Below, in pieces: positions 1-9,957 of a DNA stretch of 64,000 nt. Below the pieces are notes generated by a model. The model was not told where the DNA came from. It saw only the letters and a list, made by a program, of their open reading frames with translations, and searched no databases. The position numbers and the translations under genes were made by a program. The stretch is from Motilibacter deserti (GTDB lineage Bacteria; Actinomycetota; Actinomycetes; Motilibacterales; Motilibacteraceae): the NCBI RefSeq assembly GCF_011250635.1, contig NZ_JAANNP010000001.1, forward strand, positions 514,523 to 578,522, written 5' to 3'. Within the stretch, counting starts at the first letter, position 1; each line of letters starts with the position of its first letter.

Positions 1-13
1 GGGGCGGGCCGCC

Positions 14-469
14 TCAGGGAGTGACGCCCCCCAGGCCCATGGAGACCGGACGCACGAGGAACCCGCGGCTCCAGTGCTCCTTCGACTCGCCGTCGATCTC
101 GAGCTGCCACGTGTAGCGCTCGCCGGGGGTCAGCGGCAGCCCCGGCCCGTAGTTCACGACAAAGCTGGCGTCGATGGGCGTGCCGTCGGGGGTCGCCGCG
201 GGACGGCCCACCTGGACCGTGTTGGGGATGCGCAGCGGCACGTCCCCCTCGGGCCCGGGGACCAGGACGACGTGCCCGTCCGCGTCGAGCAGGGACAGCA
301 CGACTTCGTGGGGCTCGTTCGTCTGGTCCCACGGGATCCAGAGGAAGACCACGACCGCTCCGGCCGCGACCGCCGGGCCGGTGACCGACCAGCCGGCGCC
401 GAGGATGTGCACCTTGCCGCCCGGCTCGGACTGCTGGGCCGAGTCGGCGAGGATGAGCACTGCGTCCAT
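14..469 (-). CDS. Small conserved hypothetical protein (DUF6941-like)
   Basis: About 151 aa if started at the ATG at 469, where the conserved-looking N-terminus (MDAVLILADSAQ) begins and a GGAGG-like stretch lies upstream. An upstream in-frame start would add 23 residues of poor quality. The protein is a compact mix of beta strands with a PGERYTWQLEIDG segment near the C-terminus and no signal peptide or membrane segment. It resembles small actinobacterial proteins grouped as DUF6941, recognised by pattern only. No function can be given. It lies downstream of comEC on the same strand, separated by a strong inverted repeat, so it is probably transcribed separately. Confidence 0.6.
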   Translation of the reverse strand: MDAVLILADSAQQSEPGGKVHILGAGWSVTGPAVAAGAVVVFLWIPWDQTNEPHEVVLSLLDADGHVVLVPGPEGDVPLRIPNTVQVGRPAATPDGTPIDASFVVNYGPGLPLTPGERYTWQLEIDGESKEHWSRGFLVRPVSMGLGGVTP

Positions 470-796
470 GCGCCGCACGCTAGTGCCTCCGCCACGGGCC
501 GTGTCCCCGGGCTCCGCCTGCACCAGATGTGCAGCCACCGGTGATCGGGAGCGCTCCTGTCTCGCGGGTTCCCGGTGCGGACCGCCGGTTACCTCACGGC
601 GCCGCAGTCCCTGCGGTGGCAGGCACGGCGGCAGCGGCCTCGGGAGTCGGAGTCGGATCGGAGTCGGCCAGCGTTCGTGGCCGCGAGCACGACCTCGAAC
701 GCTGGCTGACTCGCCCGCCGTCCACTTGGAAGCCTGCGGGCAGCTGACCGTCAGCAGCGGCCCGGGCCTCGATGCATCTGAGAGCCGACGCGGCGG
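470..796. other. Intergenic stretch with a long inverted repeat
   Basis: No convincing gene lies here; long open frames across it are GC-driven shadows. It contains three GGAGTCGG-type direct repeats (about 641-667) and a 17-bp inverted repeat with one mismatch (661-677 against 696-712, 18-nt loop). The second is placed to act as the terminator of the comEA-comEC transcript. Confidence 0.6.
661..712 (-). terminator. Inverted repeat after comEC, probable terminator
   Basis: Arms of 17 bp (core GCCAGCGTTCG / CGAACGCTGGC) flank an 18-nt loop, with one mismatch between GAGTC/GACTC and the core. It lies 85 bp past the comEC stop. There is no T-run, as is common in actinobacteria. The symmetry would also fit a protein-binding site. 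Confidence 0.5.
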
Positions 797-3235
797 TCAC
801 CGCTCCCGCCGCCCCGGGCCACGGCGTACGAGCGCGAGCTCCCCCTCCCCCGTCGTCACGACGGCCACGTCCCCGTCGGTGTCCGTCCGCCCGATCTCGA
901 CGCCCTGGCGCTGCAGCGCCGCGAGCGTCGTCATCGCCGGGTGCCCGTAGTCGTTGTCCACCCCCGCGGACACCAGAGCGGCGCGGGCGTGCAGCGACTC
1001 GAGGAACGCGAAGTCCTGGTGGGCCGAGCCGTGGTGCGGCACCTTGAGCACGTCGACCACGCCCGGCGCCGCGTCGCGCAGCGCCGCCTGGCCCGCCGGC
1101 TCCACGTCCCCGGTCAGCAGCATCCGGAGGCCGCGCGCCTCGAACAGCAGCACGACACTGGCGTCGTTCGCGTTCTCCCCGGCATAGGTCCGCGCGGGAG
1201 CGACGACCTGCCACCGCAGCTTCCCGGCAGAGCGCTGGTCGCCCGTCCCGACCGGCAGCGGCACGATGCCTGCGTCGGCCGCCCAGGCGGCGACCCGGTC
1301 CGCCTCCCCGGGCGGCTCCTCCAGCGGGCTCACTTCGAGCGCGGCGACGCTCCGGCCGCGGAGGACGCCGGGCAGCCCCTCGACGTGGTCGGCATGGAAG
1401 TGCGTGAGCACCACGAGGGCGACGCGCTCCACCCCGAGATCGGTGAGGCACCGGTCGGCGGCCTCCGGATCCGGCCCCGCGTCCACGACGACGGCGCCAC
1501 CGGGGCCACCGTCGAGGACGAGGGCGTCCCCCTGGCCGACGTCGCAGGCGACGAGCAGCCAGCCGGGCGGTGGCCAGCGCGGGTTGACCGCAGGCTGCAG
1601 CAGCAGCGTCATGAGCCCGGCGAGCGCCGCCACCCGCATCGGGCGCACCCGCCACAGGGCCGGCCCGAGCAGCGCGCCGGCGCCCAGCACCGCGGCGAGC
1701 AGCGCCGCGCCGCCCCACCCCGCCGGCCACGGCACGGTCGCCGCCGGGAGCCCTGCGCTCACGGCCGCCACCTGCACGATCCACCACAGCGGCACCGCCG
1801 CGACGTGCGCGCACCCGGCCGCCGCGGCGGGAGACACCGGCGCGACGACCGCGGCGAGCACCCCGAGGACCGTGGCCGGCGCAACGGCGGGCGCGACGAG
1901 GAGGTTCGCCACGACCGAGACGAGGCTCACGGAGCTCGAGAGCAGGACGATCACGGGGGCCGTGAGCGCAGAGGCGGCGAGCGGCACGGCGAGCGCCTGA
2001 GCGACAACGAGCGGCAGCCGCCGTCGGTGCAGCGCGGTCACCAACGGCGGCGCGAGGACGAGCAAGGCGCCGGTGGCGAGGACCGACAGCGCGAAGCCGA
2101 ACGAGCGGGCCTGCCAGGGGTCGAGCAGCAGCAGGACGATCACCGCAGCCGCCAGGGCCGGCACGCCGCGCCGTCGACGCCCTGTCGCGAGGGCTGCCAA
2201 CGTGACGAGGCCCATGGCCGCGGCGCGCAGGACGCTGGGTTGCGGCCGCGCCAGGACCACGAAGCCCAGCAACGCCAGGGTGCCCAGGAGCGGGAGCCAG
2301 CGACCGCGCACGCCCACGCGTACGGCCACGAAGAGCACCGCACCGACGACGATCGCGACGTTCGCCCCGCTCACCGCAGTCAGATGCGTGAGTCCAGCTT
2401 CCTTGAAGTCGTCTTCGGTCTCGGAGGGCAGTCGGGACGTGTCTCCCACGACGAGCCCGGGCAGCAGCCCACGCTCGGCGGGGGCCAGGCCGTCCGCCGC
2501 GTCCCGGAGGCCCGCGCGGAGCACGCCGGCCACGCGTTGCAGCAGCCCCGGATCGCCGAGCAACGTCGGCCCGCCGTGCACCGAGATGGTCGCGGCCACT
2601 GCGTCGCCCGGCCGCGGCGTCGCCAACCGACCCGACGCACGGGCCCGTTGACCGGGGAGCAAGGGCAGCCAGGCCTCCTCGGACGTGAGGACTGTGATCG
2701 GTACCCGGAGCTCGAGACGTACGCCGCGCGCCGTCACCACTTCGGCCCGGGCGGGCACGACGACGAGGACCTCGCTGCGCCGCATGCCCTTGACCTTCGG
2801 CTCGTGCCGCTGCGGGTCTCCGGTGACGACGAGCTCGACCTCGGCACTCGCGCTCCGGGCCGCCAGCTCGGGCAGCGGCCCGGAGCGCAACGGAGCCGCT
2901 CGCAGCGCGGCTACCGCAGTCGCCGCGGCAGCGACGAGCAAGGCCGCGGCTGCCACCGTCGGCCACACCCGCCGCCGGTGCCCGCGCCACGCGAGCACGG
3001 CGCAGCCCGTCGCCGCCACCCCGGCTCCCACGGCGACGATGACGGCACCGGCCGCGGGCAGGACGAGGCCGAGCGCAGCGGAGCCCCATCCGGCCGCGGC
3101 CGCCGGGATGAGCCGGAAGTCCGGCCGCTGCTCCGTCTCATCCCCCGAACCGCTTCCGTTGCGGCGCCCGTCGCCGCCAGGACGAGTGCCTCCCGCGTGG
3201 GCGGCGGCGGCCACCGGGACGTCGGGGGCGGTCAC
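797..3235 (-). CDS. comEC: ComEC/Rec2 DNA-uptake channel protein
   Basis: Predicted inner-membrane channel that passes single-stranded DNA into the cytoplasm during transformation. The 812-aa protein has N-terminal hydrophobic segments, a DUF4131/OB-like region, a competence domain with many transmembrane helices (roughly residues 215-520), and a C-terminal metallo-beta-lactamase domain with the motif THFHADH near residue 610. Length and order match full ComEC. The start overlaps the comEA stop by 4 bp, so the two are translationally coupled. Most actinobacteria carrying comEA/comEC are not known to be competent, so the physiological role here is inferred from the family. Confidence 0.93.
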   Translation of the reverse strand: MTAPDVPVAAAAHAGGTRPGGDGRRNGSGSGDETEQRPDFRLIPAAAAGWGSAALGLVLPAAGAVIVAVGAGVAATGCAVLAWRGHRRRVWPTVAAAALLVAAAATAVAALRAAPLRSGPLPELAARSASAEVELVVTGDPQRHEPKVKGMRRSEVLVVVPARAEVVTARGVRLELRVPITVLTSEEAWLPLLPGQRARASGRLATPRPGDAVAATISVHGGPTLLGDPGLLQRVAGVLRAGLRDAADGLAPAERGLLPGLVVGDTSRLPSETEDDFKEAGLTHLTAVSGANVAIVVGAVLFVAVRVGVRGRWLPLLGTLALLGFVVLARPQPSVLRAAAMGLVTLAALATGRRRRGVPALAAAVIVLLLLDPWQARSFGFALSVLATGALLVLAPPLVTALHRRRLPLVVAQALAVPLAASALTAPVIVLLSSSVSLVSVVANLLVAPAVAPATVLGVLAAVVAPVSPAAAAGCAHVAAVPLWWIVQVAAVSAGLPAATVPWPAGWGGAALLAAVLGAGALLGPALWRVRPMRVAALAGLMTLLLQPAVNPRWPPPGWLLVACDVGQGDALVLDGGPGGAVVVDAGPDPEAADRCLTDLGVERVALVVLTHFHADHVEGLPGVLRGRSVAALEVSPLEEPPGEADRVAAWAADAGIVPLPVGTGDQRSAGKLRWQVVAPARTYAGENANDASVVLLFEARGLRMLLTGDVEPAGQAALRDAAPGVVDVLKVPHHGSAHQDFAFLESLHARAALVSAGVDNDYGHPAMTTLAALQRQGVEIGRTDTDGDVAVVTTGEGELALVRRGPGRRER

Positions 3236-4575
3236 ACCCGGACGAGGTCGCGCAGATCGGCGAAGCGGGATTCACCGATCCCGTCGACCTCGCGGAGCTC
3301 GTCCACGCTGGAGAACCTGCCGTGCTCGGTGCGCCAGTCCACGATCCGCTGCGCGAGCACCGGGCCGACCCCGGGCAAGGTGTCGAACTGGTCGACGGTC
3401 GCGGCGTTCAGGTCCATCTGCCCCCCAGAGGCGGAGCCGCCGGCGGTGGCGGCACCGGGGCCGCCGGCTCCGGGCGCGGCACCGGCAGCCCCCGGGCCGC
3501 CACTCGACACGAGGCCGGCACCGGGCGGCGGGGTCTCGCCCTCCCCAAGCACCAGCACCTGCTCACCGTCCACGAGCCGGCGCGCGAGGTTCAGGGACCG
3601 CAGGTCGGCGCCCGCCGTGACACCACCGGCCGCCTCGAGCGCGTCCGCCACCCGCGCCCCGTCCGGCAGCTCGACGATGCCCGGGCGGCGCACCCGACCG
3701 GTGACGTCCACGACCAGGACCGCGGCTGGCCCGGCAGCGGCGCCGGACGCCTCCGCCGCTGGCTGCGCCAGAGGGCCCGACGCGGGGGTCGAGGTCGCCA
3801 GCTCGGCGCGCGGCGGGACCGCGACGGCGTTCGGCCGCGACGTGGCCCAGAGCAGCCCGACCACGACCACCGCGACGACCGCGACCGCGCCAAGGGCCAG
3901 CACCGCCGGGGGTGACAGCGCGAGAGCTCCGGAGCGCAGGGTGGGCGGCAGCCGGTCCGCGACCGCGCCCCGCCAAGCCTCGCCTCCGGTCGGCGCCCGC
4001 CGCCGACCTTGGCGCGCCGATGACGCCGTGCCCGGCTCGGGAGCCGCGACCGGGAGCGGTTGCTGCAGTGGCTGCGGCAGCGGCGTAGGGGGACTCGCCG
4101 GCTCGCCGGTCATCAGCCCCGGCATCCAGCCGCCCGACGTCGCGCCGCCGAGCTGCGGGCCGGCCAGCCGCGGGCCCTCGAACTCGGCGCCCCCGTACTG
4201 GGCGCTCCCGGACCCGGAGCCTTCGAATTCACCGTCCCCGAACCCGCCGCCTTCGAACTCACCGTCCCCGTACCCGGCGCGTCGGAACTCGGCGCGCTCG
4301 TACGGAATGCCTCGGAGCCCCCCATGCCCGAGCCCTCCGCCCAGCCCTGCATCCGCGGCCCCCGGGCCCTCGAGCTTCCCGTGCCCCCGCTCGCCGCCCG
4401 CAGCGAACGTCTCCCACTGCCCGAACCCCTCTTCACCGAAGCTGGGATCCCCCGCAGTGGCGGGATCGCCTGCAGTGGCGGGATCACCTGCTGCGGCGGG
4501 GTGCGACAGCGGCGGCGGCACCACAGAACGCAGGCGCAGGGCGGCCGGCGGCTCGTTCCGGCGAGGACGGGGCAT
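3232..4575 (-). CDS. comEA: ComEA-like DNA receptor with an unusually long low-complexity N-terminus
   Basis: Membrane-anchored DNA-binding protein that hands DNA to ComEC. At 447 aa it is longer than usual. Residues 1-215 are low-complexity, with repeated GDPATA and xGDGEFEG units; a single transmembrane helix lies near 220-245; a Pro/Ala linker leads to an SLBB domain (about 285-350); a Gly/Ala linker leads to a C-terminal helix-hairpin-helix pair (about 385-447, LPGVGPVLAQRI and VDGIGESRF). The anchor and HhH pair are typical. The N-terminal half would be cytoplasmic and has no recognised domain. The start codon may lie further in, but the repeats stay in frame and open. Confidence 0.88.
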   Translation of the reverse strand: MPRPRRNEPPAALRLRSVVPPPLSHPAAAGDPATAGDPATAGDPSFGEEGFGQWETFAAGGERGHGKLEGPGAADAGLGGGLGHGGLRGIPYERAEFRRAGYGDGEFEGGGFGDGEFEGSGSGSAQYGGAEFEGPRLAGPQLGGATSGGWMPGLMTGEPASPPTPLPQPLQQPLPVAAPEPGTASSARQGRRRAPTGGEAWRGAVADRLPPTLRSGALALSPPAVLALGAVAVVAVVVVGLLWATSRPNAVAVPPRAELATSTPASGPLAQPAAEASGAAAGPAAVLVVDVTGRVRRPGIVELPDGARVADALEAAGGVTAGADLRSLNLARRLVDGEQVLVLGEGETPPPGAGLVSSGGPGAAGAAPGAGGPGAATAGGSASGGQMDLNAATVDQFDTLPGVGPVLAQRIVDWRTEHGRFSSVDELREVDGIGESRFADLRDLVRV

Positions 4576-4732
4576 GCGTCGACGCTAGGGCGGCCGAGCG
4601 CCGCTGGGTTGCCGCCGAACGCGAGCTGTGGACACCGCGCACAGCGCCTTCGCCCTGTGGACGAGGACCGGTGCTGCCGCCGGCCACGACCCGGAAGCCG
4701 CCAGCACGGCACGGCCACGACCCCGATGCCCG

Positions 4733-5596
4733 CTAGTGCGGCGCGACCACGATCCCGAGGACTCCCGGCCCGACGTGCGCGCCGATGACCGCGCCCACCT
4801 CGGTGACCACCAGCCGGCGCAGGCCGGGCATCAGCGCGGGCAGCCGGCCGGCCAGGTCGTGCGCGGTGTCCTCGTCCCCGAGGTGGTGCACGGCGACGTC
4901 CACCTCGTCGTCGCCCGCGTGCGAGACCGCGGCGGCGACCATGCGCTCGAGCGCCCGCGGCCGGGTTCGTACCTTCTCGAACGGCTCGACCTGCCCGTCG
5001 ACCACACGCAGCAGCGGCTTGATGGCCAGCGCCGAGCCGAGCAGGGCCTGCGCGGCGCCGATGCGGCCGCCCCGCCGCAGATGCTCCAGCGTCGGCACCA
5101 TGAACCAGATGCCGGACCGCTCGACCCGCTTGCGCGCGGCCGCTTCCACGTCCCCGAGGGCCGCGCCGGCAGCCGCGGCCTCGGCAGCGGACAGGACCGC
5201 GTAGCCCATGGCCATCCCGAGGGTCCGCGCGTCCAGGACGTGCACGTCGAGCGGTGCGTCCCGCGCGGCGATGCGGGCGGCCTCGAACGTCCCGGACCAG
5301 GTGGAGGAGAGGTGGATGGAGAGGCAGGCGGTGGCGCCCGCGCGCTCGGCCGCCGCGTACGCGGTGCGGAACGCGCGGGGCGTCGGGCTCGACGTGGTCA
5401 CCGACGCCCTGCGCCGCAGCGCGTCCGCCACCTCGCCCGGAGCCACGTCGGGCTCGAAGGACTCGTCGCCGTCGAGGATGACGTGCAGCGGGACGACCGT
5501 GACCCCGGCGGAGGCCACGAGCTCCGCGGGCAGGCAGGCGGTGGAGTCGGTCACGATCGCGACCGACCCGCCCCTTCCGCCCGCCCGGGGAGCCAC
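4733..5596 (-). CDS. DegV family fatty-acid-binding protein
   Basis: 287 aa with the DegV fold: N-terminal VAIVTDSTACLP, the SIHLSSTWSGT segment that contacts the carboxylate of a bound fatty acid, and a C-terminal GAVIGAHVGPGVLG motif. Family members bind long-chain fatty acids; FakB-type members present them to a FakA kinase, which is not in this window. It is the usual actinobacterial neighbour of comEA/comEC and leuS. The gap to leuS is only 7 bp, so co-transcription is likely. Confidence 0.9.
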   Translation of the reverse strand: MAPRAGGRGGSVAIVTDSTACLPAELVASAGVTVVPLHVILDGDESFEPDVAPGEVADALRRRASVTTSSPTPRAFRTAYAAAERAGATACLSIHLSSTWSGTFEAARIAARDAPLDVHVLDARTLGMAMGYAVLSAAEAAAAGAALGDVEAAARKRVERSGIWFMVPTLEHLRRGGRIGAAQALLGSALAIKPLLRVVDGQVEPFEKVRTRPRALERMVAAAVSHAGDDEVDVAVHHLGDEDTAHDLAGRLPALMPGLRRLVVTEVGAVIGAHVGPGVLGIVVAPH

Positions 5597-5603
5597 GAGG
5601 ACG

Positions 5604-8462
5604 TCAGGCGGGGACGACGTTGACCAGCTTGGGCGCCCGGACGATGACCGTGCGGACGCCGCGCTCGCCGAGGGTGCGGCGCACTCCCTCCGTGGCCAGC
5701 GCCAGCTCGCGCAGCTCGTCCTCGGTGATCGACGGTGGCACTTCCAGCCGGTCGCGCACCTTGCCCGCCACCTGGACGACGCACGTCACGGTCTCCTCGA
5801 CCAGCAGCGCGGGGTCGGCCTCCGGGAAGGGCTCGTAGGCGAGCGTCCCCTCGTGCCCGAGCCGCGCCCACAGCTCCTCCGCGACGTGCGGAGCGAGCGG
5901 GGCCAGCATGAGCACGAGCGGCTCGACCACGTCACGGGGAGCCGGGCCACCGCGCTTGGTGAGTGCGTTGTTGAGCTCGATCAGCTTCGCGCCGGCGGTG
6001 TTGAAGCGCAGCGCGGCGTAGTCCGCACGCACCCCGTCGATGACTCGGTGGAGCAGGCGCCGCAGCTCCTCGTCGGCCGGCTCTTCGCTGACGACCGTCG
6101 TGCCGCTGGCCTCGTCGACGACGTTGCGCCACAGGCGCTGCAGGAAGCGGAACGACCCGACGACCGCGCGCGTCTCCCAGGGCCGCGACACCTCCAGCGG
6201 CCCCATCGACATCTCGTAGAGCCGCAGCGTGTCCGCGCCGTAGGTCTCGGCCATCTCGTCGGGCGTGACGCTGTTCTTCAGCGACTTGCCCATCTTTCCG
6301 TACTCACGGTTGACGACCGAACCGTGATACAGGAACTTGCCGTCCTGCTCCTCGACCTCGGCCGCGGGCACGTAGACGCCACGCTCGTCGGTGTAGGCGT
6401 AGGCCTGGATGTAGCCCTGGTTGAAGAGCTTGTGGTACGGCTCGGAGCTGGACACGTAGCCCAGGTCGTGCAGCACCTTGTGCCAGAAGCGCGAGTAGAG
6501 CAGGTGCAGCACCGCGTGCTCGACGCCACCGACGTAGAGGTCGACACCGCCGACCGTGTCGTCCCCGCCCCGCGGCGCCATCCAGTAGCGCTCGTTCTCC
6601 GGGCCGACGACCTGCTCGGTGTTGACCGGGTCGACGTAGCGCAGGTGGTACCAGCACGAGCCCGCCCAGTTCGGCATCGTGTTGGTGTCCCGGCGGTACG
6701 TCTTCGGCCCGTCGCCCAGGTCGAGCTCGACCTCCAGCCACTCGGCGGCGCGCGACAGCGGCGCCTCCGGCATCGACTCCGCGTCGTCGGGGTCGTAGGT
6801 CCGCGGCGAGTAGTCCGAGACCTCGGGCAGCGTCACCGGCAGCATGGAGTCCGGCAGCGGCACGACCCGCCCGTCCTCGTCGTAGACGACCGGGAACGGC
6901 TCGCCCCAGTAGCGCTGCCGGCTGAAGAGCCAGTCGCGCAGCTTGTACGTCGTGGTGCCCGAGCCGGAGCCGAGCTCCTCCAGCCGCGCGATGGCCCGCT
7001 CCTTGGCCTCGACCCGCGACAGCCCGTTCAGGAACTCGGAGTTGATCGTCGCGCCGTCACCGGTGTAGGCGCCGCCCTCGAAGCCCTCCGGCGGCTGCAC
7101 GGTGCGCACGATCGGCAGCCCGAACTTCTCGGCGAAGTCGTAGTCGCGCGTGTCCTCGGCCGGCACCGCCATGATCGCGCCGGTGCCGTAGCCCATGAGC
7201 ACGTAGTCCGCGATGAACACCGGAAGCGGCTTTCCGTTCATCGGGTTGACGGCGTACGTGCCGGTGAACACGCCGGTCTTCTCGCGCGTGTCGGACGTGC
7301 GCTCCTCCTCGGTCTCGCGCGCCGCCCGCGTCCGGTACGCCTCGACCGCCTCGCGCGGCGTGCCGGCCCCGCCGGTCCAGCGCTCGTCGACCCCCTCGGG
7401 CCACGCCCCGGCGACGACCCGCTCGACCAGCGGGTGCTCGGGCGCGAGCACGACGTAGGTCGCGCCGAACAGGGTGTCGGGTCGGGTGGTGAAGACGCGG
7501 ACCGAGGCGCCCTCGACGCCGGAGACGGCGAAGTCGACGTGGGCGCCGTGGGAGCGGCCGATCCAGTTGCGCTGCATCAGCTTGACCGGCTCCGGCCAGT
7601 CCAGCAGCTCGAGGTCGTCCAGCAGGCGGTCGGCGTACGCCGTGATCCGCATCATCCACTGGCGCAGGTTGCGCTTGAAGACGGGGAAGTTGCCGCGCTC
7701 GCTGCGGCCGTCGGCGGTGACCTCCTCGTTGGCAAGCACCGTCCCCAGGCCCGGGCACCAGTTGACCGGCGCCTCGGCGACGTAGGCCAGCCGCTTCGCG
7801 TCCAGCAGCTCGGCGCGCTCGACCCCGGACAGCGCCGACCACGCGCGCCCGTCCGGCGTGGGCCGCTGGCCAGACGCGTACTCCGCCTCCAGCTCGGACA
7901 GTCGACGCGCCTTTCCGGCGTCCTCGTCGTACCACGCGTTGTAGATCTGCAGGAAGATCCACTGGGTCCAGCGGTAGTAGTCCGGGTCGATCGTGGAGAT
8001 CGAGCGGCGCGGGTCGTGGCCCAGCCCGAGCTTGCGCAGCTGCTGGCGCATGGTGGCGATGTTCGACTCGGTCGTGACCCGCGGGTGCTGTCCGGTCTGC
8101 ACCGCGTACTGCTCGGCGGGAAGGCCGAAGGCGTCGTAGCCGAGGGTGTGCAGGACGTTGGCGCCCGCCATGCGCGAGAAGCGGCCGAAGACGTCGGTCG
8201 CGATGTAGCCCAGCGGGTGGCCGACGTGGAGCCCCGAGCCCGAGGGGTAGGGGAACATGTCCATCACGAAGACGCGCGGCCGGTCGTCGACGGGGCCGGC
8301 GAGCGGCCCGACGGGGTTCGGCGCGTGGAAGGTGCCCTCGGACTCCCAGCGGTCCTGCCAGCGCCGCTCGATGTCGGCGGCCAGCGTGGCGGTGTAGCGG
8401 AACGCCGGCAGCGCCTCCTCGACGTCCGCCGTCGTGCCCGGCTGGGTGCTGCTCTGCGTCAT
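5604..8462 (-). CDS. leuS: Leucyl-tRNA synthetase
   Basis: Class Ia synthetase charging tRNA-Leu. The 952-aa protein starts at the ATG at 8462 (MTQSST); the frame is open upstream but that stretch is not protein-like. The HIGH-type motif reads HVGH near residue 77, the KMSKS-type motif reads KMGKS near residue 721, and between them lies the CP1 editing domain with a [12 protein letters not shown] segment. The C-terminal anticodon-binding and LeuS-specific regions are complete. It heads a probable leuS-degV unit. Confidence 0.97.
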   Translation of the reverse strand: MTQSSTQPGTTADVEEALPAFRYTATLAADIERRWQDRWESEGTFHAPNPVGPLAGPVDDRPRVFVMDMFPYPSGSGLHVGHPLGYIATDVFGRFSRMAGANVLHTLGYDAFGLPAEQYAVQTGQHPRVTTESNIATMRQQLRKLGLGHDPRRSISTIDPDYYRWTQWIFLQIYNAWYDEDAGKARRLSELEAEYASGQRPTPDGRAWSALSGVERAELLDAKRLAYVAEAPVNWCPGLGTVLANEEVTADGRSERGNFPVFKRNLRQWMMRITAYADRLLDDLELLDWPEPVKLMQRNWIGRSHGAHVDFAVSGVEGASVRVFTTRPDTLFGATYVVLAPEHPLVERVVAGAWPEGVDERWTGGAGTPREAVEAYRTRAARETEEERTSDTREKTGVFTGTYAVNPMNGKPLPVFIADYVLMGYGTGAIMAVPAEDTRDYDFAEKFGLPIVRTVQPPEGFEGGAYTGDGATINSEFLNGLSRVEAKERAIARLEELGSGSGTTTYKLRDWLFSRQRYWGEPFPVVYDEDGRVVPLPDSMLPVTLPEVSDYSPRTYDPDDAESMPEAPLSRAAEWLEVELDLGDGPKTYRRDTNTMPNWAGSCWYHLRYVDPVNTEQVVGPENERYWMAPRGGDDTVGGVDLYVGGVEHAVLHLLYSRFWHKVLHDLGYVSSSEPYHKLFNQGYIQAYAYTDERGVYVPAAEVEEQDGKFLYHGSVVNREYGKMGKSLKNSVTPDEMAETYGADTLRLYEMSMGPLEVSRPWETRAVVGSFRFLQRLWRNVVDEASGTTVVSEEPADEELRRLLHRVIDGVRADYAALRFNTAGAKLIELNNALTKRGGPAPRDVVEPLVLMLAPLAPHVAEELWARLGHEGTLAYEPFPEADPALLVEETVTCVVQVAGKVRDRLEVPPSITEDELRELALATEGVRRTLGERGVRTVIVRAPKLVNVVPA

Positions 8463-8577
8463 TCGTCCCGCTCCGTCGCTGCCGTCGTTCGCACACCCCG
8501 CGGGCGCCGTCGCCCCTGCTGTCCTGCGGCCGCGGCCCCGCCCGCCCGTCGAGGGCGTGACCTGCCCTGACAACGCG

Positions 8578-8612
8578 AGAGCCCCCCGGGACACCGAGGG
8601 GCTCGCCGCGTC
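8578..8612 (-). terminator. Hairpin between the GGDEF gene and leuS
   Basis: GAGCCCC/GGGGCTC arms with extending GCGA/TCGC pairs enclose a 12-nt loop. It lies 121 bp past the GGDEF-gene stop and 116 bp before leuS. It is best read as a terminator for the former; leader attenuation of leuS cannot be excluded, but I see no Leu-rich leader peptide. Confidence 0.5.
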
Positions 8613-8733
8613 GGCCGGGCGGTCCGGGCTAGCGCGGCTGGACGAGGAGGAGCGGCTGCGCTCGCATGCCGTCAACGGTAGCGCAGGACGCGAGCGGGGC
8701 GGGCGGCGAGGCGCGGCTCCCCGCGCCCGCCGG

Positions 8734-9798
8734 TCAGCGCGTCGCGTCCCGCCGCGACAGCGGGCCGGGCGCGTCCTGCAGCAGCGTGCAGCGGGCGAGC
8801 AGCTCCTGGCGCCCCCGCTCGAGCAGCGTGTCGAGGGTGCCCGCGTCCCAGGGGGCCAGCATCGCGCCGCCCGCGACGATCGACGCGGCGACGCGGTCGG
8901 CGTCGAGGGAGATCGCCCCCGAGCTCACCGCGGGGTCGGCGGCGAGGCGCCGGCTCACCCGGCGCTCGAGCTCGGCCGGCGGCATGCCCGGGCCGGGGCC
9001 GAGCACCCAGAACTCCGCGGCCTCCCAGTGGGCGACGACATCGGTGGTGCGGGTGGCGCCGCGCAGCGCCTCGGCGACGGCGACGAGGAACTCGTCGCGG
9101 GCCTCGCGCGGCAGGCCGGCCACGAGCCCGGCGCCGTCGGCCTGGACGATCACGCAGTGGACGGCGTCGCCCTGCCGGCGGGCCGTCTCGACGATCTGCG
9201 TGCCGAGCAGGTCGACTCCCTGCCGGTTCGCCAGCCCGGTCAGCGGGTCGCGGACGAGGCTCGCCTCGGCCGCCTCGAGCGCGGCCTGCAGGGCCTCCGC
9301 GTCGAAGCGGCGCTGCACTCCGATGCCGAGCGCGAGCAGGGTCGCCGGGAGGCAGCCGAGCACGAGGGCGAGGAGGTGGTCGAGGACCGAGGGCGACGCG
9401 AGCGCCGCGGCCAGTCCCACGGCCCACGCGCCGCCGAGAAGGCCCCACAGCACGCGCCCCGGCCGCAGGACCAGCCCCAGGGCGGCGACGGGCACCGCAC
9501 CGGCGGCCGCCGCGGCGACGGTCCCCGTGAGCGCCGAGGCCGCCCCTGCGTACGCGGTGAGCAGCAGCAGCCCGGCGGCGGCGAGCAGGCCCGCCCGCCC
9601 CGGCTGCTTCCACCCCAGGGCCCCAACGGCACCCAGGGCGACTGCCACGACCGCGCCGACACAGAGCACGACCGCGCCGTGCCGCACGTCCGCAAGGGCT
9701 GCCGCCGCGCCGGCGAGCAGCACGAGGACCGCTGCCGCCGGCGCCGCCAGCGGCAGCGCACGGACGAGGGCAGCGGATGGTCCGGACGCCTGCGACAT
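8734..9798 (-). CDS. Membrane protein with a degenerate GGDEF domain
   Basis: About 354 aa from the ATG at 9798. It has six to eight hydrophobic helices up to about residue 175, then a diguanylate-cyclase-like domain opening with [12 protein letters not shown]. The signature that should read GGDEF reads WEAAEF, so the substrate-binding loop is lost and cyclase activity is unlikely. Such domains can serve as GTP or c-di-GMP sensors or as scaffolds. It is divergent from recQ with about 160 bp between. Confidence 0.8.
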   Translation of the reverse strand: MSQASGPSAALVRALPLAAPAAAVLVLLAGAAAALADVRHGAVVLCVGAVVAVALGAVGALGWKQPGRAGLLAAAGLLLLTAYAGAASALTGTVAAAAAGAVPVAALGLVLRPGRVLWGLLGGAWAVGLAAALASPSVLDHLLALVLGCLPATLLALGIGVQRRFDAEALQAALEAAEASLVRDPLTGLANRQGVDLLGTQIVETARRQGDAVHCVIVQADGAGLVAGLPREARDEFLVAVAEALRGATRTTDVVAHWEAAEFWVLGPGPGMPPAELERRVSRRLAADPAVSSGAISLDADRVAASIVAGGAMLAPWDAGTLDTLLERGRQELLARCTLLQDAPGPLSRRDATR

Positions 9799-9957
9799 CG
9801 TCACGACCGCCCATCGGCAGGAGCTGGCATGTGCTTGAGGCTTCCACACGAGGTGCGCGGACGGAACCGACGCGGCGCTGATCACTCGTCAGATCCACAC
9901 CTCTGGAGCAGAGGTTGCCCGGTTGACGGCATCTCCACCCGGGCAGGACGCCTCCCC

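Noticed and set aside
594-3089. Long open frame antiparallel or out of phase with comEC
   Set aside because: Arg/Ala/Gly-rich shadow of comEC; very high GC leaves alternative frames open. The same applies to the long frames at 941-4588, 5208-8570, 12047-14890, 15617-18133, 26745-28007 and 60683-61822.
4447-4500. CRISPR-like short repeats
   Set aside because: These are in-frame codon repeats (GDPATA) of comEA without spacers. No CRISPR array or cas gene occurs in the window.
8463-8733. T-box or leucine attenuator for leuS
   Set aside because: No T-box core and no leucine-rich leader peptide; the hairpin fits a terminator of the preceding gene.
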